Part shown: positions 52,688 through 61,688 of the stretch, piece by piece
How positions within the stretch are numbered: the stretch's first letter is position 1
How the letters are laid out: every line of letters begins with the position of its first letter
Assembly: GCF_006385175.1 (NCBI RefSeq)
Contig: NZ_VFIY01000004.1
Coordinates: 703,579-767,578 of the forward strand
From: Emcibacter nanhaiensis
GTDB taxonomy: Bacteria > Pseudomonadota > Alphaproteobacteria > Sphingomonadales > Emcibacteraceae
Length of the DNA: 64,000 nt
Reading direction: 5' to 3'
Position numbers and translations under genes: made by a program
The notes under the pieces: generated by a model
The model's input: the letters and a program-made list of their open reading frames with translations, nothing else
Told to the model about the DNA's origin: nothing
The model's database searches: none

Positions 52688-55126
52688 TCAACCGACCTTA
52701 TTCTCCCAGCCGGCAGCGAGGACCGACGTCAGAGGACGCTCCTGTTGCTCTTTCAGATCCAGTTCCGCTGCGCCATAAGTCTTGAAGGCGGCCAGGGCCT
52801 GAACCAGCTGGTTCACGGACGGGTCGACATCCTCCAGATAGCGGAAGGCCGCATCCCCGACCGCGCCCGTGCTGCCGTCAGCCCAGGTCAGAGTGGCGGT
52901 ATTGACCAGCACATTGTCGCTGGCGCCGGACATGCTGTCACCGGTCGCGGCAAGCTCAAGCCCGATGCTCTCGATGCCCCGCGCCGCCAGGCTGCTCAGT
53001 TCATCCGCTTCACTGATGCCATTCTGGTTTTTATCCTGCCACACCTGGAAGTCTGCAAATTGCTCGTCAGCGGCATCAAACACCATATCCCCGTTGCTGT
53101 CAAAGGCCCGGAGACCTTCCATATCGGTGGTCGCCCCCTCGAGGTCGTTCACATAGGAGATTTCCGAGATGTCATTGATGACCCCGTCACCATTGCGGTC
53201 CAGCACCAGCAAACCGTCATCGGCCCCGGCCCAGCCGGTCTGGTCCAGATCGCCGTCGCCGTCCATGTCAAAGCGGACCGGTGAGGCAAAGACACTGACC
53301 ATCTCCACACCGTCGCCGCCCAGGTCAAGCACCACCGGGGCGCCCAGCACATCCTGCACTGTCACCGACACGGTTTCGCTGTCGCTGAGGCTGCCGTCGG
53401 AGGCGGTGACTTCAACTTCATAGACATTGTCGGTGTCGCTGTCGCCCGGATTTTCATAGTCCGGCGCCGCGAGGAAGCTCAGCGCTCCGGTCTGGCTGTC
53501 GATGCTGAACAGGCTGGAATCCTCCCCGCCGCTGATGCTGTAGCTCAGCGTGTCATTCTCCGGATCGGATGCGGTTACCGTCTGCACTGCGGTCACATTC
53601 TCATCTATAGTGACCGCCAGGCTCGAGCTGATCTCCGGCGCTTCGTTGACATTGCTCACCGTCACCAGAATCGTCTCAGGGTCCGTTCCGCCATTGCCGT
53701 CAGAGGCCGTAACCTCCACTTCATAGATATTATTCGCCCCGCTGTCGCCCGGATTTTCATAGTCCGGGGCCGCATTGAACGTCAGGACCCCGGTGCTGCT
53801 GTTGATGCTGAACAGGGACTGATCGTCGCCGCCGGTGATGCTGTAACTTACCACATCATTGGTATCTACATCCGTCGCCGTCACTGTCTGTACCGCCGTT
53901 GTGTTCTCGGCCACATTGACCGCCAGGCTGGAGGTGATCTCCGGCGCGTCATTGGTGCCATTGATGGTGATGGTGACATCATGGGTGGTGCCGTCGGCGG
54001 TGCTGACGGTGATCACATCATTGATGCTTTCCACCAGAAAGGCCTGGTTCCTGGCGCCGCGCTGAAATTTCTCCTCCAGCCGCTTGCGCAGCAGCGGCGT
54101 GACAATAGCCGAGACGATCACATAGAGCGGCAACGAGACCAGCACGATAATCAGCAGCGTCGGGCTGTAAAGATACATCACGGCCAGAAAGACAAAAGTG
54201 AACAGCAGGTCGATCACCAAGGTGACCGAGGAAGAAGTCAGAAACTCGCGGATCGTATCCAGTTCCCGCACCCGGGCGACGCTTTCTCCGACCCGGCGGC
54301 TCTCAAAATAGCTCAGCGGCAGGGCCAGCAGATGCCGGAACAATTTTGCGCCAAGTTCCACATCCACCCGGTTGGTGGTATGGGAAAAGACATAGGTCCT
54401 CAGTCCCCCGACCACCACTTCGAACGTGGAAACCACCACCAGGGCAATAATCATGACATTCAGGGTCGTCAGGCCCTTGTGCACCAGCACCTTGTCAATG
54501 ACCACCTGGAAAAACATCGGCGTAACCAGGGCGAACAGTTGCAGGAAAAAGGAGGCAATCAGGATTTCATAAAGCAGCTTGCGGTATTTCACCAGCGCCG
54601 GGATGAACCAGGTGACATCAAACTTGCGCCCGGCCCCGGCAATGTTGGCCCGGGTGGTCATCAGGATTACTTCGCCCGACCACAGTGCATCAAAGGCTTG
54701 CTGGTCGAGGATTTCCGGTTTCTGCTGCCCGGGAAACTGGACCAGGACTTTGTCTTCACCGTCTTCGCCCGCGGCAATTTTGCCAATAATGAAGTAGTTG
54801 CCGTCGCTGTCCCGGCCAACAGCCGGCAGCGGCATTTTGACAAGCTTTTTCCAGTCGGTGGTTTTCGCGCGGGCCTTGACCTCGAGCTGTTTGCAGGCAA
54901 GCAGGATATCCTGGGTGGTGAAAGGTTCCCCGCCCTTGCCGTTTTGATGGCGCAACTGCTCCGGATCCGCCGCCTTGCCGAGAAATTTCAAAAGCGTGAC
55001 CAAGCAGGCCAGGCCGGTGTCCATCGCCGGTCTGCTTGCCTCACTTTCATTATTCCCAGATTCTTCCCCCGTGGCGGCTGCTACCGCTCCGGCTTCCCCC
55101 TCTGCCATCTGTTCCCCAATACTCAA
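52688..55126 (-). CDS. Chimera: N-terminal part of a type I secretion ABC exporter fused in frame to the C-terminal part of a cadherin/EF-hand adhesin
   Basis: An 812-residue open frame made of two unrelated halves. Residues about 30-160 resemble the inactive C39 peptidase-like domain of HlyB-type exporters (DTGLACLVTLLKFLGKAADP). Residues 175-367 carry four transmembrane helices of the ABC permease and stop at NQAFLVESI, just before the point where the intact exporter here reads LIEVVSGLETMKAL. The next residues, NDVITVSTADGTTHDVTITI, then NGTNDAPE, are a VCBS/cadherin-type segment. Two about 100-residue repeats (392-493, 494-593) and an EF-hand-like part (DRNGDGVINDISEI, DKNQNGISEADEL) follow. 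No ATPase domain and no RTX-type C-terminal module exist. The junction is at about 54013-54025. Either a real deletion joined two genes of a second secretion locus or the assembly is wrong. The product is unlikely to work as an exporter. Confidence 0.85.
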   Translation of the reverse strand: MSIGEQMAEGEAGAVAAATGEESGNNESEASRPAMDTGLACLVTLLKFLGKAADPEQLRHQNGKGGEPFTTQDILLACKQLEVKARAKTTDWKKLVKMPLPAVGRDSDGNYFIIGKIAAGEDGEDKVLVQFPGQQKPEILDQQAFDALWSGEVILMTTRANIAGAGRKFDVTWFIPALVKYRKLLYEILIASFFLQLFALVTPMFFQVVIDKVLVHKGLTTLNVMIIALVVVSTFEVVVGGLRTYVFSHTTNRVDVELGAKLFRHLLALPLSYFESRRVGESVARVRELDTIREFLTSSSVTLVIDLLFTFVFLAVMYLYSPTLLIIVLVSLPLYVIVSAIVTPLLRKRLEEKFQRGARNQAFLVESINDVITVSTADGTTHDVTITINGTNDAPEITSSLAVNVAENTTAVQTVTATDVDTNDVVSYSITGGDDQSLFSINSSTGVLTFNAAPDYENPGDSGANNIYEVEVTASDGNGGTDPETILVTVSNVNEAPEISSSLAVTIDENVTAVQTVTASDPENDTLSYSISGGEDSSLFSIDSQTGALSFLAAPDYENPGDSDTDNVYEVEVTASDGSLSDSETVSVTVQDVLGAPVVLDLGGDGVEMVSVFASPVRFDMDGDGDLDQTGWAGADDGLLVLDRNGDGVINDISEISYVNDLEGATTDMEGLRAFDSNGDMVFDAADEQFADFQVWQDKNQNGISEADELSSLAARGIESIGLELAATGDSMSGASDNVLVNTATLTWADGSTGAVGDAAFRYLEDVDPSVNQLVQALAAFKTYGAAELDLKEQQERPLTSVLAAGWENKVG
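53348..53953 (-). repeat. Two tandem cadherin-like repeats
   Basis: Repeat 1 (53648-53953, 102 residues) and repeat 2 (53348-53647, 100 residues) both open NxAPEIxSSLAV, contain AVQTVTA, AAPDYENPGDS and YEVEVTASDG, and end VTVxxV. Confidence 0.85.
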
Positions 55127-55361
55127 GTTTCCTCTGGAGGGCTAAAGGTAACGGGATCGTCAATAATGTAAATAAAAAATTTCAGGTCCTGGTTCTGAGG
55201 CTCCTATAATTTTTAGGATTAACTTTTACCAACAGCACAAGCAGAACAGAGCGCTTCTCTCCAAGGACAGAGTTCTCTCAGGTTAGCGTATGTTTTCTTT
55301 GACATGGTCGCTTGAATGACTAACATCTAACCTTCTAACGTTTCACCGCATCCAAAGGTCT

Positions 55362-55769
55362 ATGATGAGTACCAAAAACCAGAAATCTGGCATTACCGTC
55401 GTCCGTCAGTTTTATGATCTCGCCGCTCAGGATAAATTTGATGAAGCCGGCCAGTACCTGGCTCCCGATATCATACTCCGGGAGACCACAGATGTCCCGT
55501 TCGGCGGTGATTACCACGGCCTGGAAGGCAACGCCGAACTGATGGGCAAGATCACGTCAGTATTTAATGTTGCGATTGAAAAAATCGAATATCTTGATGC
55601 ATCAGATCCGGTAGTGGTCAAGATCCTCGCGCGCTTTACCTCCAAAGCCACGGGAAAAACCGTCGAGATGCAGGTCGTAGAGATGCTTACGGTCCGCGAC
55701 GGCCTGATCTCCGACATTGATATTTACTACAAGAACCCGTCGACAGTTGCCGCGCTCTGGCCCAGATAA
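55362..55769 (+). CDS. NTF2-like (SnoaL-type) small protein
   Basis: A 135-residue single-domain protein of cone-like NTF2 fold. GITVVRQFYDLAAQDKFDEA and YLAPDIILRETTDVPFGGDY, then FTSKATGKTVEMQVVEMLTV, are typical of the fold; such proteins bind or isomerise hydrophobic ligands. The late DIYYKNPSTVAALWPR is a common end of this group. It faces the ferredoxin-P450 pair and may act on the same substrate. Function not assignable. Confidence 0.72.
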   Translation: MMSTKNQKSGITVVRQFYDLAAQDKFDEAGQYLAPDIILRETTDVPFGGDYHGLEGNAELMGKITSVFNVAIEKIEYLDASDPVVVKILARFTSKATGKTVEMQVVEMLTVRDGLISDIDIYYKNPSTVAALWPR

Positions 55770-55773
55770 CAGC

Positions 55774-55802
55774 CAAGCAGGATTCACTGCAAAACCTGCT
55801 TG
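55774..55802. terminator. Hairpin between NTF2-like and ferredoxin genes
   Basis: CAAGCAGG and CCTGCTTG form an 8-bp stem with a 13-base loop between the two convergent stop codons. There is no T run, so it is only a candidate end. Confidence 0.4.
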
Positions 55803-55836
55803 CTGCGGCAAAAAATACGTCGCCAGGAGCCCGGGA

Positions 55837-56151
55837 TCAGGACTCGGGGAGATGAAGGATCAGGCCGTCCAGATCAGCTGTCATTTTAATTTGACAGGAA
55901 AGACGGCTGTTTTCCCGGACATCGGTTGCGAAATCGAGCATTGACAGTTCCGCATCATCGGGTTTTCCGACTTTGTCGAGCCAGACCGGATCGACATGGA
56001 CGTGACACGTCCCACAGGCACAGTTTCCGCCGCAGTCCCCTTCTATGCCCGGCACATCATTTTCCACTGCAACATTCATGGCGCTGCTGTTTTCTGACGC
56101 CTCAACAACATGCGCCTTGCCTGACTGTTCGATAAATATGACCTTGGGCAT
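55837..56151 (-). CDS. 2Fe-2S ferredoxin (adrenodoxin/putidaredoxin type)
   Basis: A 104-residue ferredoxin starting at the ATG at 56151 (MPKVIFIEQSGKAHVVEASE). The cluster ligands are the Cys residues of GDCGGNCACGTCHVHV (Cys-x5-Cys-x2-Cys) and the later SRLSCQIKM. It passes electrons to a P450. The P450 gene is 87 bases upstream on the same strand, so this is its probable partner. No ferredoxin reductase gene is in the window. Confidence 0.9.
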   Translation of the reverse strand: MPKVIFIEQSGKAHVVEASENSSAMNVAVENDVPGIEGDCGGNCACGTCHVHVDPVWLDKVGKPDDAELSMLDFATDVRENSRLSCQIKMTADLDGLILHLPES

Positions 56152-56238
56152 TTTTTGTCCTCTGCACTTCCCGGAGAGCCGCACACCATCGCCATGAATA
56201 TGCGGCACCCCCTCATACGTCTTCTCAAATGAATCTAT

Positions 56239-57453
56239 CTACGCCGGATCGAATTCGATCGGCAGACCTTCCAGCCCCCAGATGCCCAGAAACGGCCGCC
56301 AGGCGACGTCGCCTGCCAGTCTCGGATTTTTGACACGCTGGGCGATCAGGTGCAGTCCCTCGACGATCTGGGCGCGGGCGATAAATTGCCCGAGACAAAT
56401 ATGCATGCCGCGGCCGAAGGCGATATGCCGGTTCCCGTGCCTGCGCTCGGGATCAAATGTGTCCGCATCGGAAAAAGCGGACGGATCCCTCCCGGACATA
56501 CTGACCGGAAAGAAAAGCATCGTACGTTCGGGAAAGATGACGTCCCGGTAAGTGACCACTTCAGTCGTGATCCGGGGATAGTTGGCGACGCTCTGATAGC
56601 GCAAGGCCTCTTCGGCAACCTTTTCACAAAAGGAAATATCCTCGGCGCACCGCCGGTAATATTCCGGATAATTGATCATTTCATACATGATCAGCGTCAG
56701 AATATTCTTTGACGTATCGTAGCCGCCGACAAACAGAAAAATCAAAAGATCGTATAGTTCCCGCTCCGTCAGTCCACCATTGTCAGCGGCCTCGATCAGG
56801 ACATCAAGAAGCTCTCCCCCTTTTTCCGGACGCTTGCCGGCGCGCCGCTCGGCAACAAGTTCCTGTCCGAACCGGTCAATTTCCTGGGCCCCGACCTGCA
56901 ATTCCGACAAGATTCCGGGGTCCAGAGACAGGCCACGTCCGAGTATTTCAAGTGATGAACGAATGCGGGGGAGTTCCTCTGCAGGGGCGCCAAGCATGCT
57001 GCAAAGCACGCCTATGGGGAAATAGCCAACAACCTCCTCGAAATCGAAGGCGCCCTTCGGGACAGAATCATCCAGAAGTTTTGTGATGACTTCCTGCATC
57101 AGCAAACGGTTCTGGTTGGCCTGCCGCGGAGAAAACAGCGGCATGAGCAGGTCTCTCATCTGTTTATGTCTCTCCCCCGACTGGGCGTTGATGGTATTTG
57201 CGGTCAGGCGGCCCCATGGCGTGTCCTGCGCTCCCATCAGCATGACAATGGTATCCAGGGCCGTATCCATTTTGTCATCCTGAATAAGAAGATCCTTCAT
57301 GGCATCATATTGATGCACCACATAGCCAAAATTGCATGTCGCCAACCAGGGGTGCTTCTCCCGGGCCGCAGCAAAATAGGGGAGCGGGTTACGTGCAAAC
57401 TCGGGTTTTTCCATAGGCAAAAACTCAAGTTCCAAATCCTCGGCCATCTTCAT
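56239..57453 (-). CDS. Cytochrome P450
   Basis: A 404-residue soluble bacterial P450. The haem-binding FGRGMHICLGQFIARAQI has the Cys ligand, the K-helix EEALRYQSV has the ExxR pair and the I-helix reads LLIFLFVGGYDTSKNI. The Thr of the I-helix is present (YDTS). It is followed by its likely ferredoxin. It may hydroxylate a terpenoid, steroid or aromatic. GGAG precedes the start at 57453. The divergent TetR gene and the 19-bp operator in between suggest repression. Confidence 0.93.
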   Translation of the reverse strand: MKMAEDLELEFLPMEKPEFARNPLPYFAAAREKHPWLATCNFGYVVHQYDAMKDLLIQDDKMDTALDTIVMLMGAQDTPWGRLTANTINAQSGERHKQMRDLLMPLFSPRQANQNRLLMQEVITKLLDDSVPKGAFDFEEVVGYFPIGVLCSMLGAPAEELPRIRSSLEILGRGLSLDPGILSELQVGAQEIDRFGQELVAERRAGKRPEKGGELLDVLIEAADNGGLTERELYDLLIFLFVGGYDTSKNILTLIMYEMINYPEYYRRCAEDISFCEKVAEEALRYQSVANYPRITTEVVTYRDVIFPERTMLFFPVSMSGRDPSAFSDADTFDPERRHGNRHIAFGRGMHICLGQFIARAQIVEGLHLIAQRVKNPRLAGDVAWRPFLGIWGLEGLPIEFDPA

Positions 57454-57590
57454 TTAGCTTTTCTCCTTGGTTAAACTTAATCTGATTTGATAAAGTCCAA
57501 CCCTAGTTACTTTTAATAAATTCTCTTTTATGTTTCGCGCGTTAACAGACGAAAACAAAAAGGGTTTGTTTTTGTGCAGTTTTGAACTTA

Positions 57591-57609
57591 TACTACACTG
57601 TGTAGTGTA
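57591..57609. promoter_or_regulatory. TetR operator copy 1 (CTACAC-N-GTGTAG)
   Basis: TACTACACTGTGTAGTGTA lies between the P450 and TetR genes. It has a perfect core, CTACAC-T-GTGTAG. Only the centre base differs from the copy at 61440-61458. Confidence 0.78.
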
Positions 57610-57651
57610 ATTCAAGCTGAATAACCCACTACTGCAAGGTAAAAACTTAAA

Positions 57652-58311
57652 ATGAAGAATAAAGCAGCCACTGGACCAGACCAGAAACCATTAACGGCAG
57701 CCGAACGGATGCGGCAGGCAAAGATCGATCAGATTGTCTCCGGCGCGATAGAGGCCTTCCTCGAAGACGGCTTTGCGGTGACCAGCATGGATAAAATTGC
57801 CGAAAAAGCCGGCGTCTCCAAACGGACGGTTTACAACTACTATCCCAGCAAGGAAGAAATTTTTACCGCCGTCATGGAAATGCAACTCGCCGCCACCTGG
57901 GGCTCTTTAAATACCGAACCCAGTCAATCGGTGGAGTGGAAGGATCAACTGCGACTTGTTGGCATCGGCATGCTGCAGGTTGCAAACTCACCGGTAACCC
58001 TGTCCCTGTTTCGGACAATCATTGCCGAGGCAATGCGGTTTCCGGATCTGGCCCGGAAACTAATTGAAAAAAGTGTGAAAAGCCTTCTCGACGATGTTTC
58101 CACAATTCTCGATCATGCCGTCAAAAATTCCGAGCTGCAGATTGCGGACACAAAGCTGGCCGGAGAATATTTTCTCGATGTGCTTACCGGCACCGCATAC
58201 CAGATTGTGCTTTTGGGTGTCGAGCCGCCGATGAAAGACAAAGAAATAAGGGAACGTGCTGAAAGGGCCCTGGATTACCTCCAGAAAACTTTTGCGATAA
58301 AACCGGCCTGA
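57652..58311 (+). CDS. TetR-family transcriptional regulator
   Basis: A 219-residue TetR protein. The helix-turn-helix reads FAVTSMDKIAEKAGVSKRTV, then YNYYPSKEEIF; the C-terminal part resembles the TetR_C_7/AefR-like group. The palindrome CTACAC-N-GTGTAG stands 43 bases before its start and again before the PQQ dehydrogenase, so it probably represses itself, the P450 operon and the dehydrogenase. The isomerase gene follows after 99 bases. Confidence 0.88.
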   Translation: MKNKAATGPDQKPLTAAERMRQAKIDQIVSGAIEAFLEDGFAVTSMDKIAEKAGVSKRTVYNYYPSKEEIFTAVMEMQLAATWGSLNTEPSQSVEWKDQLRLVGIGMLQVANSPVTLSLFRTIIAEAMRFPDLARKLIEKSVKSLLDDVSTILDHAVKNSELQIADTKLAGEYFLDVLTGTAYQIVLLGVEPPMKDKEIRERAERALDYLQKTFAIKPA

Positions 58312-58410
58312 GAGACTGAATGAGGAAGTAATTCAAGCATCTGGTCAACTGATTGGGCATCCGCTTTTGTCGTGCAGAACAACAAGAACCGACTATTGGG
58401 AGACCACATA

Positions 58411-59004
58411 ATGACCACAATCGACTTCTACTTCGACATTCACAGCCCCTACGCCTACCTCGCGTTTCAGCGAGTACCGGAACTTGCCCGGAAACACGGC
58501 TGCTCTGTCAATTATCTGCCGATCGACCTGCGGCGGACAAAAACTGCTGTGGGCAACACCGGACCGGCAGGCATCAAAATCCCGGCGAAAGCCCGCCACT
58601 TGTTCACTGACCTACAACGCTGGGCAGACCGTTACGGCGTGGCCTTGGGCGGCAGGCCCAAAGGCATGGATTCCAACCGGATCAACCGCGGTGTCTTTTT
58701 CGCCCAGGATCGCGGAGTGGCCGAAGACTATATTCGCGAAGCCTACACCGCCACCTGGGTGCGCGGCGGAGACATGGCAAGTGATGAACTGTTAACGGAG
58801 CTGGCGCAAAAAATGGGCTGGGACCCGGATGAATTTCTGGCCTATATCGGATCCGCTGAAGCAGACGAGCGGTATGAGGAGCTGTTCAACAACGCGATCG
58901 ACCGCGGCGTCTTCGGCGTCCCGATATACATCATCGACGATCAGATGTGGTGGGGTAACGACCGGCTTCAGTTTGTCGATGAATATCTCGCGGGAAAAAA
59001 GTGA
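58411..59004 (+). CDS. DsbA-fold isomerase (2-hydroxychromene-2-carboxylate isomerase family)
   Basis: A 197-residue thioredoxin-like glutathione-dependent protein. MTTIDFYFDIHSPYAYLAFQ opens with the family SPYAY motif, where the Ser activates glutathione. GVFGVPIYIIDDQMWWGNDR near the end is the cis-Pro and GNDRL signature. Members isomerise hydroxychromene carboxylate in naphthalene breakdown or act on related compounds. The start at 58411 is preferred over an in-frame upstream ATG at 58372, because TGGGAGACCACATA lies just before it. Confidence 0.85.
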   Translation: MTTIDFYFDIHSPYAYLAFQRVPELARKHGCSVNYLPIDLRRTKTAVGNTGPAGIKIPAKARHLFTDLQRWADRYGVALGGRPKGMDSNRINRGVFFAQDRGVAEDYIREAYTATWVRGGDMASDELLTELAQKMGWDPDEFLAYIGSAEADERYEELFNNAIDRGVFGVPIYIIDDQMWWGNDRLQFVDEYLAGKK

Positions 59005-59020
59005 TCTCCGGCGGTGACTG

Positions 59021-59063
59021 CTATTCGGCAGAGAGCTCCTCACCTGCCGAATAGTGCTTTTGT
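59021..59063 (+). terminator. Intrinsic terminator after the isomerase gene
   Basis: CTATTCGGCAG (59021-59031) and CTGCCGAATAG (59044-59054) form a perfect 11-bp stem followed by TGCTTTTGTTTT. It lies 16 bases past the stop and separates the isomerase from the convergent dehydrogenase. Confidence 0.8.
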
Positions 59064-59081
59064 TTTAATATCTGCGTTCCT

Positions 59082-61403
59082 TCATTGCGGCAGCGCATAG
59101 GCAACGACAGTCGCATGGTCCGGTGCATCCATCCCCGGATATCCTCCGGCCACAATCACCACAAACTGACGACCGCTTTTGGGGGATCGGTAGGTCATCG
59201 GCACCGCCGCACCAACCGTCGGCAGCTTGTCGCGCCAGGCTACCTCGCCGTTGCCGATATCAATCGCCCGCAAGTAGGAATCCTGTGAAGCGCCAATAAA
59301 AATCAGCCCTCCTCCAGTGGTCAGGGCGCCGCCCATGCCCGGTGCGCCCATACGGAACGGCAGATGGGATTTCAATCCCAATGGCCCGGCCCTCTCTGCC
59401 GTGCCCAGGGCTTCGCTCCACAGCAATTTCCGGGTTTGCAGATCGAACACGCTCAACCGGCCGTAGGGCGGCTGCTGACAGGGGGCAAAAATGGGCGACA
59501 GGAACATCTGTTGTTTGAACGCAAACGGCATTCCGCTTTGCGGGAAAATCAGGGATACCCCATGAACATAGCCCTGGCCGGGCACCAGTTCTTCCTGGGG
59601 TACCAACTGGGCCAAATTGGCCAGATGCAGGCTGTTGACCACCATCAGGCGCCGGCCCATATCAATGGAAACGCTGCCCCAGTTAATACCGCCTGCATTG
59701 GACGGATAGTGAATAAACGGCTGTGTTGACGGCGGCGTGTAGACCCCCTCATAGCGGGCCTTCCTGAACTGGATGCGACACCACATCTGGTCCAGCGGCG
59801 TTACCCCCCACATCTGCGTTTCCGTCAGATCGGGCCCGGCCACCGAAGCAAAGCCCGTGGTAAAGGGCTGGGTCTTTGACAGTCGTTCCCCGGGTGCCCC
59901 GCCCTGGGGCACCGGCCGTTCCTCAACTGGATCAATCGGGGTGCCGTCGCGTCGATCCAGCACAAAAATCTGCGCCTGTTTGGTCGGCACAATCAGGGCC
60001 GGGATGACACCGTCCGGCCCCTGAATATCAACCACCACCGGCTGCGAGGCGACATCATAGTCCCAGATATCATGATGCACCGTCTGGAACGACCAGCGTT
60101 CCTTCCCCGTTTTCACATCGAGGGCGACAACGGAGGAGCTGTATTTTTCCGCCACCTCGCTGCGGTTGCCGCCGTAATAGTCCGGCGGACTGTTGCCGAT
60201 CGGGACAAAGACCAGCCCCAGCTCCTCGTCACCGCTGAAGATGGACCAGGCATTGGGCGTATTGGGGGTATAGGTCTCCCCTGCCGGCGGCAAGCCGGTG
60301 CGGTCGGGACGGGCCGCATCCCAGGCCCAGCGCAGCTCCCCGGTCACCGCGTCATAGCCGCGCACCACGCCGGATGGGGAATCCTGCGACAGAAAATCCA
60401 GAACAAACTGGCCGATGACGGCAACGCCATTGACGATGGTCGCCGGCGACGTCGGGTAGGCAACGCCCGGCGGAATGTCGTCACCGAAACCTTCCAGCAG
60501 GTTCACCGTGCCGCCTTCGCCGAAGGAAGAGCAAAGGGCGCCGCTCTCGGCATCGAGCGCAATCAGCCGGGAGTCCAGTGTCCCCAGCAGGATACGCTTC
60601 GGGCATTCCGCCGTTTTTCCCGGTTCCGCCTCGTAATAGGACACGCCCCGACACGCCACCATTCCCAGGTTTTCCGGGTTCGTTTGCGGATCAAAGCGCC
60701 AGACCTCCTTCCCGGTTTCCTGGTCCAGCGCCACGGTCACATTGCGGTCGAGGCACAGATACAGCTTGCCGTCAACAGCAAGCGGCGTGCCCTCGGCACC
60801 GGGACGTCCGTTTAAAAGCGGCACATCCGAGTCATAACGCCAGGCGACCTCAAGCCCCTCGACCGTCTCGGCAGTGATCTCGCTCAGGGACGAATAACGC
60901 GTACCCGCTAGCGTTCCGCCCCAGTTGTGCCATTCCCCCTGCGGGGAGGCACCAGAAGCGACCGGCGCTGCCGACGGCAGATCCGGCCGGGACATAACGG
61001 CAACGGTGCCCGACAATACCAACACGGCGACGACAGCCAGCACCGGCCCGCCTGCCCACCAGGAACTGACCGGCTCCATGCGTTTGCGCAACGGCGGCAG
61101 CAGAAAAACCAGTCCGAGAACCGCCGGAGCCACCAGGCGCGACACCAGCGCCCAGCCGTCGAGGCCGACTTCCCACAACCCCCAAACAATGGTTACCCCG
61201 ACAAGACCGCCAAATAGTTTCACCGCCAAGGGCCGGCCTTTAGCCAATGCGACAACAGACATGATCGTCGCAAGCCCCGCAGCCAGGTAATAAATGCTGC
61301 CACCAAGACCGGCCAGAACAGCCCCGCCATAGGTCAGAGTAATGCCGATAACCGAGAGGATGAACAGAATCCCCCAAACCGTGACTTTCTCGCCGATGCT
61401 CAT
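59082..61403 (-). CDS. Membrane-bound PQQ-dependent dehydrogenase (glucose/quinate dehydrogenase group)
   Basis: A 773-residue quinoprotein. Five N-terminal transmembrane helices (about residues 8-145) anchor it and an eight-bladed propeller follows. WHNWGGTLAGTRYSSLSEIT opens the propeller and several W-motifs are visible (LDQETGKEVWRFDP, LDVKTGKERWSFQT, DIGNGEVAWRDKLP). Members oxidise sugars, quinate or alcohols in the periplasm and feed ubiquinone. No PQQ biosynthesis genes are in the window. The TetR operator 37 bases upstream suggests control by the 57.7 kb repressor. Substrate not determinable. Confidence 0.88.
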   Translation of the reverse strand: MSIGEKVTVWGILFILSVIGITLTYGGAVLAGLGGSIYYLAAGLATIMSVVALAKGRPLAVKLFGGLVGVTIVWGLWEVGLDGWALVSRLVAPAVLGLVFLLPPLRKRMEPVSSWWAGGPVLAVVAVLVLSGTVAVMSRPDLPSAAPVASGASPQGEWHNWGGTLAGTRYSSLSEITAETVEGLEVAWRYDSDVPLLNGRPGAEGTPLAVDGKLYLCLDRNVTVALDQETGKEVWRFDPQTNPENLGMVACRGVSYYEAEPGKTAECPKRILLGTLDSRLIALDAESGALCSSFGEGGTVNLLEGFGDDIPPGVAYPTSPATIVNGVAVIGQFVLDFLSQDSPSGVVRGYDAVTGELRWAWDAARPDRTGLPPAGETYTPNTPNAWSIFSGDEELGLVFVPIGNSPPDYYGGNRSEVAEKYSSSVVALDVKTGKERWSFQTVHHDIWDYDVASQPVVVDIQGPDGVIPALIVPTKQAQIFVLDRRDGTPIDPVEERPVPQGGAPGERLSKTQPFTTGFASVAGPDLTETQMWGVTPLDQMWCRIQFRKARYEGVYTPPSTQPFIHYPSNAGGINWGSVSIDMGRRLMVVNSLHLANLAQLVPQEELVPGQGYVHGVSLIFPQSGMPFAFKQQMFLSPIFAPCQQPPYGRLSVFDLQTRKLLWSEALGTAERAGPLGLKSHLPFRMGAPGMGGALTTGGGLIFIGASQDSYLRAIDIGNGEVAWRDKLPTVGAAVPMTYRSPKSGRQFVVIVAGGYPGMDAPDHATVVAYALPQ

Positions 61404-61439
61404 TTTAAGCGCTCCTTTCCGGACAGCCTTCCATATATT

Positions 61440-61458
61440 TACTACACCGTGTAGTGTA
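61440..61458. promoter_or_regulatory. TetR operator copy 2 (CTACAC-N-GTGTAG)
   Basis: TACTACACCGTGTAGTGTA upstream of the PQQ dehydrogenase start matches 18 of 19 bases of the copy at 57591-57609. The differing base is the centre of the palindrome. The rest of the 285-bp gap to 61688 shows only the hairpin at 61656. Confidence 0.78.
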
Positions 61459-61655
61459 GTATGGTTACAGCAAAACTACAGGCCTGTCAATTAAACCTGT
61501 TGCGGGCTGTCGGCCCATAGTGGCGGCACTTCCAAGGCAGGAAAATACGTGAGCCTGGAATGCTGACCTGATCGGATTAGGAATTATAGTGGAAAATGAT
61601 ATTGGTGCGGCCGGGAGGCACTGCAAAGCCCCCGCCCCACCATCGCTCAGTTAGG

Positions 61656-61680
61656 AAAGTGCGCATATTTTGCGCACTTT
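61656..61680. terminator. Hairpin after the meta-cleavage operon
   Basis: AAAGTGCGCA (61656-61665) and TGCGCACTTT (61671-61680) are a perfect 10-bp stem with a 5-base loop. It lies just past the decarboxylase stop at 61689 and has A/T ends of a bidirectional terminator, though the T run is short. Confidence 0.6.
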
Positions 61681-61688
61681 TCAGCTGC

